Part shown: piece after piece, positions 38,901 to 47,063 of the stretch | Numbering within the stretch: position 1 is the stretch's first letter | Layout: the number at the start of each line of letters is the position of its first letter | Origin: Shewanella sp. 1CM18E | GTDB lineage: Bacteria > Pseudomonadota > Gammaproteobacteria > Enterobacterales > Shewanellaceae | Length of the DNA stretch: 64,000 nt | Assembly: GCF_023161665.1 (NCBI RefSeq) | Contig: NZ_JALNTW010000009.1 | Coordinates: forward strand, 102,388 to 166,387 | Direction of reading: 5' to 3' | Translations under genes and position numbers: made by a program | Notes under the pieces: model-generated | What the model saw: only the letters and a program-made list of their open reading frames with translations | Databases searched by the model: none | What the model was told of the DNA's origin: nothing

Positions 38901-39181
38901 AGGATTTATCGATCCCTGAGCGGATCTTAGTGGTCGCCGATATTTTTGAAGCACTAACCGCTGCAGACAGACCTTACAAAAAGGCCAAGCCGTTGAGCGT
39001 CGCTATCGATATTCTATATAAAATGGCGCTCGATGAGCATCTCGATATGGAGTTGTTTAAGCTGTTCTTATCCAGTGGGATCTATTTGGAATATGCCAAT
39101 AAATTCCTCGATCCGGCGCAAATCAATGAAGTGGATATTGCTAAGTATCTAAACTGTACAGCTATGGATAAAACGGCTTAG
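35978..39181 (+). CDS. sensor HD-GYP phosphodiesterase with Cache and solute-binding (SBP_bac_3) domains
   Basis: 1067 residues. TM1 (~17-37), a membrane-distal Cache lobe (YDARVRPWF..TEPYLF..GAVLALDIALSSL, ~40-240), the start of a second lobe (KKIYLYKQSGELIAS), a complete SBP_bac_3-like domain (~292-513), the remaining Cache strands (INGVKEFLYVTPFG..YFAIVVPAKEL), TM2 (~592-615), a HAMP-like linker, then the HD domain (H740/D741 in WLHDCGK) and the GYP motif (G967-Y968-P969 in HHETLKGTGYP). An insert of about 200 residues separates HD from GYP. HD-GYP enzymes degrade cyclic di-GMP, so this should link a periplasmic ligand to c-di-GMP level. Catalytic motifs are intact; ligand unknown. Confidence 0.88.
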   Translation: MSTVVNKSKKRFTIRVTVVGIFILATVLTAAIAIGLQYYFSKAMATDSAVNLYNLTAKNTSRYLTQVDSQAINTVQLLSSFDALQVNDGVNLETRRVFAEIMRTNPLFYALYIGMPNGDFYELINLDAHPIIREQLNASHLDRWVIIAINGQGELRQRKQSYFDDEFTLRVSQIESSEYDARVRPWFINANGATVSKTEPYLFQHLQSPGQTYSIKLPETGAVLALDIALSSLSDYLVMQGEDDNTASEKKIYLYKQSGELIASNQVKQIGIKIPESQPLRLTEKQRNLIAKTEPLKVSNETDWAPIDFAISGMPQGYSVDLLNLVADMTGLQLRYINGFSWSELTDKFKKQELAMLHSVIKTDETRLMGEFSEPFLELPYALVTQQGLETITHIEQLFGKQLAIPSGWSIVEVIRSNYPQIEIVEMPSTYAILHAVEEGEVYAALDNSIILHYTARQFFVENIQYHEQINFAPLTIDTGLHIVLAKQNSALIEIINLALANITAEQKQALKDKWFAGGVKQNLTTKGTVPYEALIDIAKQPDSQRKLIQREINGVKEFLYVTPFGDASAGSEEYFAIVVPAKELLASSVEKVQHSILFTSLCLLFILPISWVFSSPIIRPIKLLEKENEKIKNRQYDDVIKVDSNITELDELAHSMMDMSCSIKEYEENQKELMESFIKLIAQAIDDKSPYTAGHCNRVPELGLMLAAAAEKSDLAPFKDFKFNSADEHREFRIAAWLHDCGKITTPEFIVDKGTKLEAVYNRIHEVRMRFEVLWRDAEIHYLKQVALDDEAKEFYLAELEQKQNQLKQDFEFIATANIGGEFMGQESKDRLAELASITWQRHFDDRLGLSPVEELNLSEREEQQVYPVTEPLLRDKPEHIIKRINEVKFDPKFGIKMTIPKDQYNLGELYNLSISRGTLTAEDRFKINEHITSTIKMLENLPFPPELARVPRYASTHHETLKGTGYPRKLTAEDLSIPERILVVADIFEALTAADRPYKKAKPLSVAIDILYKMALDEHLDMELFKLFLSSGIYLEYANKFLDPAQINEVDIAKYLNCTAMDKTA

Positions 39182-39425
39182 GGTGACTGATTGAGATTAA
39201 AATGCCGTGGTTTATCTTAGGTTGACTGCGGCTTTATTTTTAGACGCTCTTGTTCACTCCTTAATCAAAAAAAGTCATTGTTGAATATGGCTCAAGTGGT
39301 AGAATGCGCGCTCGGCGATTTGCGGCTAGAGCCATCAGCAGTCTTTGTGGCCAGAGGCATCACGTTTCTTTCACAGGATATCGCCTACAACACCCCATTA
39401 TTCTTCACTATTAATTCGAGCATTT

Positions 39426-40592
39426 ATGAAACGGATTTTATTGTTAACCCTATTGGCGCTTTCTAATCAAGCAGCTGCTGTTGAACCACTTTTTGAAACG
39501 CCAAAAGATATGCAGCCGACTTGGATTGATGACATCCTGTCTGTATTTGGTGCAGACGGTGAGTTTGACCAAAGCAAAGCTATCGATATGAGCTATTTAC
39601 CAACCGCGTATTACACACCAGAAAAAAAATTCGGTGTGGGGTTGCTTATGGTGGGTTTATATAAAACTGATGGTTCATCAAGTGAAGAACAGCCTTCATC
39701 TATCGTACTTAACTCGTTTGTATCGATGAACAACTCTTACGGTGTTGAAGTTGAAAATATGACCTTTTTCAACGGTGGTAAACAGCGTTTACAACTTGGC
39801 TTAGAGCTGCATAACGAAGCTGCAGTTTACTATGGTCAAGGTATTGAGCAAGGTAATATTGATGCTAATCACCATGAGTTTGAAGAACAGGTTTATAGCT
39901 TTAAACCTGTTTATATGACAGAAGTCGCTGATAACTATTTTCTGGGTGTCGGTGCTGACCTAACCTACGCTAGTGCTGAAAAGTTAGAGCTAGTTGAAAC
40001 CGGTTTGCCAGTTGATTCTAGCGATATTTTGCCAAATAACTTTAGCACGGGTGTAAAGCTAACCAGTATTTACGACTCACGTGATTATCGCTTAAATGCA
40101 ACCAAAGGTTGGTTATTTCAGATAGATGCAGGTCTTTACCACAATAGCGAATATTCATCGTTTTCAACTTACGATGTCGAATTAGCTAACTATATCGACC
40201 TAAGCCAAACCTCTTTGCTGAGCAATGCGCCTGGTCTAATCGCATGGCAAGTACAAGGACACTTTACCGATGGCGATGTACCTTGGAACATGCTGCCTGA
40301 TATAGGTGGTTCAGGTGCTATGCGCGGCTACATCAAAGGTCGTTATCGCGACAAGCAGATGATGATGGGTCAAGTAGAATATCGTCTACCGTTCTTCCAA
40401 CGCTACGGCATGGTGTTTTGGGGCGGTGTAGGCAGTGTTGCTGATAAGATGAGCGACTTAAATGAAGAGTTGCTGACTTCTTACGGCACAGGTTTCCGTT
40501 TTAAAATCAAAGATAATATCAATTTACGCCTCGATATTGGTGTAGGTGAAAACGAAACTAACTTCTATTTGAATGTGAACGAAGTTTTCTAA
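39426..40592 (+). CDS. Omp85-like outer-membrane barrel protein (BamA/TamA C-terminal type)
   Basis: 388 residues from the ATG at 39426, which opens with a signal peptide (MKRILLLTLLALSNQAAA); longer starts are not supported. There are no POTRA domains. The barrel carries the surface-antigen features: SIYDSRDYRLNATKGWLFQIDAGLY, the GSGAMRGYIKGRYRD loop with the conserved RGY, LPFFQRYGMVFWGGVG, and a terminal F for BAM recognition. Such single-domain members may be lipases, adhesin exporters or pores; no catalytic motif is visible. The next gene starts 1 bp after its stop, so they form an operon. Confidence 0.85.
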   Translation: MKRILLLTLLALSNQAAAVEPLFETPKDMQPTWIDDILSVFGADGEFDQSKAIDMSYLPTAYYTPEKKFGVGLLMVGLYKTDGSSSEEQPSSIVLNSFVSMNNSYGVEVENMTFFNGGKQRLQLGLELHNEAAVYYGQGIEQGNIDANHHEFEEQVYSFKPVYMTEVADNYFLGVGADLTYASAEKLELVETGLPVDSSDILPNNFSTGVKLTSIYDSRDYRLNATKGWLFQIDAGLYHNSEYSSFSTYDVELANYIDLSQTSLLSNAPGLIAWQVQGHFTDGDVPWNMLPDIGGSGAMRGYIKGRYRDKQMMMGQVEYRLPFFQRYGMVFWGGVGSVADKMSDLNEELLTSYGTGFRFKIKDNINLRLDIGVGENETNFYLNVNEVF

Positions 40593-40593
40593 T

Positions 40594-41388
40594 ATGAGCC
40601 GCTTTTTTACCTCGATGACAACTCGTGCTATGTATGATTTATTGGCTATAGCGGCAGTGGCAACGGCGTTTCTTACTTCGAGTTACGCACTTGCTGAGGA
40701 AGCATCGTTAGCAAGTGTCGAGCAGTGTAGTCGTCATGCTGAATACGACATCTATCTCAGCGGCATTCATACAGGCACAATGAGCCGTACTGAGGATTGG
40801 CTGGGTAAAACTGCGGTGGTGACCTCAACGAGCAAAGCCAGTATTTTAGGTATAGGTACTCAGTATCAGCAGCGTGCAGAACTGGCTTGGTCAATTGAGC
40901 TTAACCAGTGGCTTACGCAGAAGTTTCACCAAAAGGTCAGCGGCTTTCGGGCTCGTGATATGCATGCTAGTTTTAGTGACACAGGCCTTGCATCTGAAGT
41001 GGATGTTGATGGTGAGATAGAGCGTTATCACTCAGAGGATATTCCACTGCGTGACGTTGATACCTTAGCGATTCAAATGCGTGATTTTTTATTGCAAGGT
41101 AGGCAGCAGTTTCGTTTAATCCGCCAAGCATCAGATGCGATAGAACCGTACCAGTATTATGTGCAAGACGCGATCAGTAAAGAAATTGCACCTTGGGGTA
41201 AGTTAACTTTGATCCCTGTTGAGCAAACTGGCACAGAGGAAGTGACCTATTACTTTGCCCCAGAGCTGGATTATCAGCTGGTTCAAGCTCGCTATCACGG
41301 CATAATCTTGCGCGGTCTGATTGAGCTCAATAGCTACAACTCGACCTGTAATACAGCCATCTCAGACAAGCTTCCAGAAGAGGCTTAG
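40594..41388 (+). CDS. exported protein of unknown function (DUF3108/DUF6134-like)
   Basis: 264 residues. A long N-terminal region (TM or signal at ~15-35, cut near SYALA) leads to a mature domain built of antiparallel strands: YDIYLSGIHTGTMSRTEDW, VVTSTSKASILGIGTQYQQRAELAW and a late VTYYFAPELDYQLVQARYHGI. This resembles DUF3108/DUF6134 proteins, which sit in the periplasm and have a lipocalin-like or LolA-like barrel shape. It starts 1 bp after the Omp85-like gene, implying that the two act together, perhaps in delivering a hydrophobic molecule across the envelope (inference). A short tandem repeat begins at its stop codon. Confidence 0.72.
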   Translation: MSRFFTSMTTRAMYDLLAIAAVATAFLTSSYALAEEASLASVEQCSRHAEYDIYLSGIHTGTMSRTEDWLGKTAVVTSTSKASILGIGTQYQQRAELAWSIELNQWLTQKFHQKVSGFRARDMHASFSDTGLASEVDVDGEIERYHSEDIPLRDVDTLAIQMRDFLLQGRQQFRLIRQASDAIEPYQYYVQDAISKEIAPWGKLTLIPVEQTGTEEVTYYFAPELDYQLVQARYHGIILRGLIELNSYNSTCNTAISDKLPEEA

Positions 41389-41440
41389 TTAGATAAAGCT
41401 AGTTGATAAAGTTAGTTGATAGAGCTGTTTGATAAAGCGC
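41388..41440 (+). repeat. four imperfect ~13-nt tandem units at a gene 3' end
   Basis: Units GTTAGATAAAGCTA, GTTGATAAAGTTA, GTTGATAGAGCTG and TTTGATAAAGCGC run head to tail; the first overlaps the TAG stop codon. Beyond them, 41441-41980 (540 bp) shows no gene except a spurious 60-codon frame, and should hold the promoter of the YoaE-like gene. Confidence 0.8.
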
Positions 41441-41980
41441 TGACGTAAGTTGTTGGCGCTTTGCTGGCTTGCGCGACTTATCATTCCTGTAGTTTGGCTT
41501 TGTTTAGCATTTCTCCTACTTATTCAGTTAGCAAAGTTTTTATTTACCCATTTAACTGCTTATTTAATGCTGCTGCCCAGGGGGAGTATAAGGCGTTCTA
41601 TTGCGAGTCTGATTGTCTAAATAACAGGGGGCGTTATCAATAAATGTTAGTGTTTGCTTACGACGTTTTCCTTGTATATCGATATTGTCGCGTTTGCTGT
41701 CACATACTGTTAGCTGATGGTTCGAGTTAGGAGTAGTCCGAGATAGTGAAGACTATTTAACCTTAGAAAATGTCCTTTTTAGCAGTTTATAAAGACTTGC
41801 TGAGCAAAGTTAAAGTTTAATTAATTATAGGTTTTGCCAATTCTCCAATATAACTGCGCTTATCTTTTAATAATGCGTCATATTTTGGAGCTATTGACCA
41901 AACTGAGCTGTTAGTTCGAGTTGTTACTTTGAGCAATGAACTTGAACAAAGACCTCAGTTTAGGAAAATAAAAACACACG

Positions 41981-43513
41981 ATGGAATTTTTGCTTGAACC
42001 ACAAATTTGGATTGGCTTAATTACCCTTATTATTATCGAGATTGTGTTAGGTATCGATAACCTCGTTTTCATTGCTATTTTAGTTAAAAAACTCCCACCT
42101 GAGCTGCGCGATAAAGCTAGAACAATCGGTTTGTCTTTAGCCTTAATTATGCGTCTTGGTTTGCTAAGTATTGTGTCTTGGCTCGTCACCTTAACCCAGC
42201 CGTTATTTAGTATTTACGATTTAAGCTTCTCAACCCGAGATCTGATCTTAATTATTGGTGGTTTGTTCCTACTATTTAAAGCAACTCATGAATTACATGA
42301 GCGTTTTGAAGGCGATATGAGCCAACAGCAAGGCACTAATGTGTACGCCAGCTTTGGTGTGATCATTGCGCAGATCTTGGCGCTTGATGCGGTGTTCTCA
42401 CTCGATTCAATTATTACCGCCGTGGGTATGGTAGATAGCTTAGCTGTGATGATGATTGCGGTAATTGTATCTATGATTGTGATGCTATTGGCGTCCAAGT
42501 CGATTACTAACTTTGTTAACGCGCATCCAACGGTTATCGTGCTGTGTTTAAGCTTCCTATTGATGATTGGCTTTATCTTGGTTGCTGAAGGTTTTGGTGT
42601 GCATATTCCTAAAGGCTACTTATACGCTGCCATAGGTTTCTCAATTTTAATTGAAATGTTTAACCAAATGATCAGCTCAAGCCATGCAAAGTATGCTGAG
42701 CGAGTGCCACTGCGCCAACGTACTACAGAAGCCATTTTCCGCTTGATGGGCAATAAACATTACAACGTCCATGATGACGACGAAGGCGCAGAGCCTGCGC
42801 CAGTCAGCTTTGGAGATGCAGAGCGTGAGATGGTCACGGGAGTGTTATCGCTGTCGGAGCGAAATGTACGGACCGTAATGACTCAAAGAAGTGAGACGGT
42901 TTGGTTAAATACAGAGGACTGCACCGATAAGATTAAACAAACGATTAAAGATAGTCGCCACCAAAACTTCCCGGTATGCAGTGGCTCGTTAGATAATTTA
43001 GTCGGTATTGTGCGCAGTAAAGATTTACTACTCGGCATTGAAGCGGGTGAAAAATTAGCCGATATTGCAGCGGCTTATCCTGCCTATATCGTGCCAGACA
43101 GTATTAACGTGATTCGTTTACTCGATGGCTTTAGAGAATCGAGAGCGGGTATGGCAGTGCTTGCTGATGAGTTTGGTAGCATTCAAGGTATTGTCACTTT
43201 ACATGACTTGCTTGAGTCAATTGTCGGTGAGTTCCCTGATATTGGTGAGATCCCTGAGATCAGCGTGTGTCACGACGGCTGGTTAGTTAAAGGCTCGACT
43301 TCACTGCATGACTTAGAGTCACGTTTAGAGACCATAGGACTGATTGATAAGCAGCAGGAGTACATTACTGTTGCAGGCTTATTGTTAGCCTTAAACTCAA
43401 CCATTCCTAAGGTGAGTGATGTGGTTGAATTTGCTAAGCTAAAATTTGAAATCGTTGAAGCTGATGACTTCAAAGTATCAATGGTTAAAGTGAGTCATAT
43501 TCAAGCGAACTAA
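41981..43513 (+). CDS. yoaE: TerC-like membrane protein with CBS and CorC/HlyC domains (YoaE)
   Basis: 510 residues. The first ~230 form a TerC-type membrane domain whose opening ([34 protein letters not shown]) is almost that of E. coli YoaE, with the metal-ligand Asp/Asn pattern GIDN and [10 protein letters not shown]. Then come two CBS motifs (~290-410; [35 protein letters not shown]) and a CorC/HlyC C-terminal domain (~420-505). TerC proteins are linked to metal-ion (Mn, Te) handling. It is monocistronic with a strong terminator, and convergent with the purine permease gene. Confidence 0.92.
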   Translation: MEFLLEPQIWIGLITLIIIEIVLGIDNLVFIAILVKKLPPELRDKARTIGLSLALIMRLGLLSIVSWLVTLTQPLFSIYDLSFSTRDLILIIGGLFLLFKATHELHERFEGDMSQQQGTNVYASFGVIIAQILALDAVFSLDSIITAVGMVDSLAVMMIAVIVSMIVMLLASKSITNFVNAHPTVIVLCLSFLLMIGFILVAEGFGVHIPKGYLYAAIGFSILIEMFNQMISSSHAKYAERVPLRQRTTEAIFRLMGNKHYNVHDDDEGAEPAPVSFGDAEREMVTGVLSLSERNVRTVMTQRSETVWLNTEDCTDKIKQTIKDSRHQNFPVCSGSLDNLVGIVRSKDLLLGIEAGEKLADIAAAYPAYIVPDSINVIRLLDGFRESRAGMAVLADEFGSIQGIVTLHDLLESIVGEFPDIGEIPEISVCHDGWLVKGSTSLHDLESRLETIGLIDKQQEYITVAGLLLALNSTIPKVSDVVEFAKLKFEIVEADDFKVSMVKVSHIQAN

Positions 43514-43530
43514 TCAGTTTTACCTAAAGA

Positions 43531-43559
43531 AAAGGGTCTGCATTGCAGACCCTTTTTTA
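43531..43559 (+). terminator. bidirectional terminator between yoaE and the purine permease
   Basis: 11-bp stem AAGGGTCTGCA / TGCAGACCCTT with T runs on both strands. Confidence 0.9.
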
Positions 43560-43578
43560 TTAATGCTTTAAGTCGTAA

Positions 43579-44949
43579 TTACCACATCAACAAGTAAGCG
43601 ATAAAGATCAGTGATAGGGCATAGATGATCGGGTGTACTTCACGGCCTTTGCCAGCCACTACCATAGCAAATGCATAGCTGATAAAGCCCATCGCCATAC
43701 CGTTAGCCGGTGAGAAGCTTAAAATGGTGAACATCACGGTAAAGAAGGCGGCGATACACGAAGGCTTATGGTCCCAATTGATATGACCTAAGCGGCCAAC
43801 CATGTATATACCGACCACTATCATCGCTGGCGCGACAATAGCGGTAGAAAACATCGAGAACACTGGGTAGCAAAATAGTGCCAGCAAGAATAAACAGGCA
43901 GTTGCCACCGCGGCTAAACCGGTTTTAGCCCCTTGGGCTGAGGCAATCCCTGATTCAGAAAACGCAGTGATTGAGGTGGTGCCTAATACGCTACCAATAA
44001 CCGTACCACCTGCATCGGCAACCAGTGCTGAACGTGCGTTTGGTACCTTGCCATCTTTATCGATAATACCTGCGTCTTTACCTACACCGACAATCGTTGA
44101 TAAGCCATCGAAGAAGTCGACGATAAAGAAAATGATCACGATAAATAGCAGATCAAATAGCTTATCGACGGTGAGAAACTCAAAGTTAAATACCTTACCA
44201 AAGCTCGGCTCAATGCTTGGCGGCAGACTAAACCAAGTTTCAGGAATTGGCGCATATTGGGTACCTAGCACCGCATCGCTAATAAGCGTTAAGGTAATTG
44301 AAGTCATAAAGGCGATAAAAGTGGCGAGCTTAATATTGCGCACCATGCAGCCTACTGCGACAAATAAACTGATAAAGGCAATGGCAACTTGCGGTTGGCT
44401 AATATCGCCCATGCTCACCAGCACCACTGGGTTAGCAACAATAATCCCGGCATTCTTTAAACCTAAAAAGGCGATAAACAGGCCTAAAGACACTGTGATA
44501 GCGAGTTTAAGATCTTCTGGGATCGACTCAATCATCTGCTTGCGAATTTTGGTCATCGAGAAGATTAAATACACGATACCCGACAAGAAAATGCCGAATA
44601 GTGCCTCGTGCCAAATCAGCGCCACAGAGCTTGATGCTAGCATGCCTTTAAAGAAACCATTCATGCTCATGCCTGGGGCTAGCATCACTGGATAGTTGCC
44701 GAAAAAGCCCATGATTAAGGTGGCGAGTGCTGCGGCTAATGCTGTGGCGGTAAAGATGGCGCCTTTATCCATGCCATCAATGCTACCTAAAATCGCCGGG
44801 TTCACCGCCAAAATATAACTCATAGCCAAAAAGGTAATAAAGCCTGCGTAAAGCTCGGTGCCAACATTGGCATTGCGCTTAGAAAGTTGGAAAGTGTTTT
44901 CCATAAAGCGGGACTGTCCCGCACGTCGAAGTAAGCTAGAGATTGCCAC
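43579..44949 (-). CDS. NCS2 family purine (guanine/hypoxanthine-type) permease, AzgA-like
   Basis: 456 residues from a GTG at 44949 with AAGG 7 nt upstream; an ATG at 44904 would give 441 residues starting MENTFQLSKRN, the more usual AzgA start, and a hairpin GCGGGAC-A-GTCCCGC lies between the two. About 12-14 TM segments. AzgA features: TELYAGFITFLAMSYILAVNPAIL, APGMSMNGFF, FFIVDFFDGLSTIVGVGKDAG and GTTSITAFSESGIASAQGAKTGLAAV. Members import hypoxanthine, guanine or adenine with protons. A guanine-class riboswitch in the leader supports a purine, most likely guanine/hypoxanthine, as substrate. Confidence 0.93.
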   Translation of the reverse strand: MAISSLLRRAGQSRFMENTFQLSKRNANVGTELYAGFITFLAMSYILAVNPAILGSIDGMDKGAIFTATALAAALATLIMGFFGNYPVMLAPGMSMNGFFKGMLASSSVALIWHEALFGIFLSGIVYLIFSMTKIRKQMIESIPEDLKLAITVSLGLFIAFLGLKNAGIIVANPVVLVSMGDISQPQVAIAFISLFVAVGCMVRNIKLATFIAFMTSITLTLISDAVLGTQYAPIPETWFSLPPSIEPSFGKVFNFEFLTVDKLFDLLFIVIIFFIVDFFDGLSTIVGVGKDAGIIDKDGKVPNARSALVADAGGTVIGSVLGTTSITAFSESGIASAQGAKTGLAAVATACLFLLALFCYPVFSMFSTAIVAPAMIVVGIYMVGRLGHINWDHKPSCIAAFFTVMFTILSFSPANGMAMGFISYAFAMVVAGKGREVHPIIYALSLIFIAYLLMW

Positions 44950-44975
44950 AGTGATGCCTTATTAATGTTTATTGA

Positions 44976-45058
44976 TGCGCTTATTTTTAAGCGCAGAGAA
45001 TTCAATACATTTATTGGCAGATACCACTGGGCTGCCAAGTGTTGTAGACGTTTGGCAA
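44976..45058 (-). promoter_or_regulatory. expression platform of the purine riboswitch
   Basis: Three complementary segments downstream of the aptamer can form mutually exclusive stems: TTGCCAA (45052-45058), TTGGCAG (45032-45038) and CTGCCAA (45014-45020). A further hairpin TGCGCTTA / TAAGCGCA (44976-44995) precedes the ribosome binding site but lacks a T tract. Translational control or weak termination are both possible. Confidence 0.55.
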
Positions 45059-45072
45059 CAGACGGTGATTGG

Positions 45073-45137
45073 GCTGTAGTCACAAGATTAGGTCTTGTGG
45101 TAGAGACTTCTGGACCAAATTTCCAGCGATATACAGC
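45073..45137 (-). ncRNA. purine riboswitch aptamer, guanine class
   Basis: On the minus strand: P1 GCTGTA / TACAGC closes a three-way junction; TATATC follows P1, then P2 (CTGG..CCAG) with loop AAATTTGG, the junction AAGTCTCTACC (the purine-riboswitch J2/3 signature), P3 (ACAAGA..TCTTGT) with a C-rich loop CCTAA, and J3/1 ACTAC. The loops GG and CC can pair. The discriminator base in J3/1 is C, which pairs with guanine; adenine sensors have U. It lies in the leader of the AzgA-type permease gene. Confidence 0.88.
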
Positions 45138-45157
45138 ACAATAAATTGTTGGCGCGG

Positions 45158-45185
45158 ATTGTACGCAAGCAGGGAGGTTGCGCAA
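45158..45185 (-). promoter_or_regulatory. sigma-70 promoter of the purine permease
   Basis: Minus strand TTGCGC (45180-45185), 16-bp spacer, TACAAT (45158-45163). Transcription would start about 15 nt before the riboswitch P1 stem. Confidence 0.75.
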
Positions 45186-45246
45186 ACAATTACAAGAGAA
45201 GTGTGCTGTGGGTCAATATTTTGCTTTGACTGAAAAACATTAATTT

Positions 45247-45270
45247 GGCTCAGTCGATATAGACTGAGCC
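45247..45270 (-). terminator. terminator of the DMT transporter gene
   Basis: Perfect 9-bp stem GGCTCAGTC / GACTGAGCC, followed on the minus strand by an AT-rich stretch ending in TTTTT. Confidence 0.65.
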
Positions 45271-45298
45271 GGAGTTGTAAGAGGTCGCTTTAGCACAC

Positions 45299-46174
45299 TT
45301 AGTTTAGGCGTTGGCGTATAAGCTGGATAAGCGCTGGCGTAACAGAAGCTAAGATCATGCCCGTCATTAACAGGTATTGCTGCGCTGTAAATGACTCGCC
45401 GAGTAAAATCATACCGCTGATGATCCCGGCAATAGGGTTTGCAATACCGCCAAAGGCAAAGTCGACCACACTCATCCGCTGCAATAACCATACATATAGG
45501 CCGTAACCTAGTGCCGTATTGAGTAGGACGATCCAAGCGATCCCCATCGCATTGCGCCAGTCAATGTGCTGCACTGCTGCCACGTATGCCTCGGGGGCGT
45601 AGCTAGCGTGGACCCCTGCAACTACCAGTAACAAGCTGCCACCTATAATCAGTTGCCAAGTGAGCACTGTCCACCAGTGAATGCGGCTGCCCAGCGCTTT
45701 TGTCATGGTACTGCCAACAATAATGCAGCTAATTGCAGCGAGCATAGCGGCTAAGCCAAGCGGATTTAAGCTGATCGATTTTGGATCAAACAATAACCAA
45801 GCAAGGGCAATAATGACCGCACCTGATATTGCTTGCAGCGAGTTGGGGCGCTTTTTACTGACAACCCAATGAAACAACATGGCAAACACGGGGACGGAAA
45901 CCATACCGACGCCAGAGATCGCTGATGGTAGCGTTAATGCCATAACAAAAATCAGGCTGAAGAAGATGGCGATATTGATCGCACCAAGTTTAATTAAAAT
46001 CGGCCAGTCAGCTTTATTCGGCAAACTTGGTTTAATCGCTAATAAAATTAACCCCGCCGGTAACGCGCGGATCGCACCTAATAGCATTGGTGGCCAGTCA
46101 GGTAAACTGAACTGAGTAACCGCGTAGGTGGTGCCCCAAAAAAATGCAGTGATCATGGCGAGGAAAATATTCAT
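45299..46174 (-). CDS. EamA/DMT superfamily transporter
   Basis: 291 residues with ten hydrophobic segments in two EamA halves. Typical features are AFFWGTTYAVTQFSLPDWPPMLLGAIRALPAGLILL in the first half and LNTALGYGLYVWLLQRMSVVDFAFGGIANPIAGIISGMILLGE in the second. DMT carriers usually export metabolites or amino acids. The gene diverges from a marR gene across 146 bp that holds three similar palindromes, so it is almost certainly the target of that regulator. Substrate unknown. Confidence 0.9.
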   Translation of the reverse strand: MNIFLAMITAFFWGTTYAVTQFSLPDWPPMLLGAIRALPAGLILLAIKPSLPNKADWPILIKLGAINIAIFFSLIFVMALTLPSAISGVGMVSVPVFAMLFHWVVSKKRPNSLQAISGAVIIALAWLLFDPKSISLNPLGLAAMLAAISCIIVGSTMTKALGSRIHWWTVLTWQLIIGGSLLLVVAGVHASYAPEAYVAAVQHIDWRNAMGIAWIVLLNTALGYGLYVWLLQRMSVVDFAFGGIANPIAGIISGMILLGESFTAQQYLLMTGMILASVTPALIQLIRQRLN

Positions 46175-46193
46175 AAACTACCTTACTGTTAAG

Positions 46194-46280
46194 TATCTTT
46201 ACGTAAAGATAGATTTCATTGTTGATCGATAATTTATTTTTGTAAAGTATCTTTCTGTGAAGTATCTTTACGTTAAGTTT
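46194..46280. promoter_or_regulatory. three MarR-type operator sites between the DMT and marR genes
   Basis: Site 1 (46194-46211) is a perfect 18-bp palindrome TATCTTTACGTAAAGATA. Site 2 (46248-46265) TATCTTTCTGTGAAGTAT and site 3 (46263-46280) TATCTTTACGTTAAGTTT are imperfect copies that overlap by three bases. The spacing would allow repression of both divergent promoters. Confidence 0.78.
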
Positions 46281-46320
46281 ATTGTTGGTGGGTTAGCTTG
46301 AGGCAAAATAAAGGTGACAA

Positions 46321-46824
46321 ATGGAAGATATTGATAAGGTTATAGCGCAGTGGGGGCGAGAAAAGCCGCATCTAGATACCCTACCAATGGCTATTTTTGG
46401 GCGTATTATGCGTTTGCAAAAACATGTTGAAGCGCAGATTGCTGCCTGCCATAAACAATATGGTCTAACCATGGGCGAGTTTGATGTACTAGCAACATTA
46501 AGGCGTTCAGGTGAGCCGTTTAATCTTACGCCATCAGCATTGCTGTCATCGATGATGTTAACGTCTGGGGCAATGACTAATCGTTTAGATAAGCTAGAGT
46601 CCAAAGGCTTAATTGAGCGGGTGCACAGTAAAGAAGATCGCCGTAGTGTCTCGGTGGGCTTAACTGATGCAGGTTTTAATACCATAGATAAAGCGATCGA
46701 AGATCATGTGCGTATTCAGCATCAACTGGTTGAGCAACTATCTGCTACTGAGAAACCGGAGTTGAACCAATTACTCAAAACGTGGTTAGCAGGTTTTGAG
46801 GGGGAATCTAGTATTTTGAGCTAG
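46321..46824 (+). CDS. MarR family transcriptional regulator
   Basis: 167 residues. The winged-helix core is clear: GLTMGEFDVLATLRRSGEPFNLTPSALLSSMMLTSGAMTNRLDKLESKGLIERVHSKEDRRSVSVGLTDAG, with recognition helix SGAMTNRLDKL and wing KEDRRSV. N- and C-terminal helices form the dimer interface. AGGTGA precedes the ATG. Members respond to small phenolic or other ligands. The divergent DMT transporter and three palindromes in the shared region suggest autoregulation and control of that transporter. Confidence 0.93.
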   Translation: MEDIDKVIAQWGREKPHLDTLPMAIFGRIMRLQKHVEAQIAACHKQYGLTMGEFDVLATLRRSGEPFNLTPSALLSSMMLTSGAMTNRLDKLESKGLIERVHSKEDRRSVSVGLTDAGFNTIDKAIEDHVRIQHQLVEQLSATEKPELNQLLKTWLAGFEGESSILS

Positions 46825-46873
46825 CCTAGCATTTTCGATCTAGCTTGGTCACTCATAGTGTAAATCAGTCATT

Positions 46874-46905
46874 AAGGGTCAGCAGTTTGCTGGCCCTTTT
46901 TATTT
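46874..46905 (+). terminator. rho-independent terminator after marR
   Basis: Stem AAGGGTCAGCA / TGCTGGCCCTT with loop GTT and a T run. Just before it, at about 46811-46847, two ~18-nt imperfect repeats (AGTATTTTGAGCTAGCCT / AGCATTTTCGATCTAGCT) span the stop codon. Confidence 0.85.
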
Positions 46906-47063
46906 TGGTTTCGTGGCAGTTGAAAATAATGGCTTCAATAGCTGCTGTTGCTCTTCTCACGGTTTGGAATTGATTCCTAGCGTATAAGTCTACGCATTAA
47001 TTGCAATCTTGCTCAATGAGTTAAATGACTGCATAGGACATTTAGACAAGGAACTGGCCCCCC

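Noticed and set aside
39278..39466. 62-codon frame at the start of the Omp85-like gene
   Set aside because: It overlaps the signal peptide of the real gene in another frame and lacks support.
41461..41643. 60-codon frame after the DUF3108-like gene
   Set aside because: No start signals and no plausible protein features.
43967..44695. 242-codon frame opposite the purine permease
   Set aside because: Same reason: a long shadow of a membrane-protein gene with no independent signal.
46293..46685. 130-codon frame opposite marR
   Set aside because: Shadow of the MarR winged-helix coding sequence.
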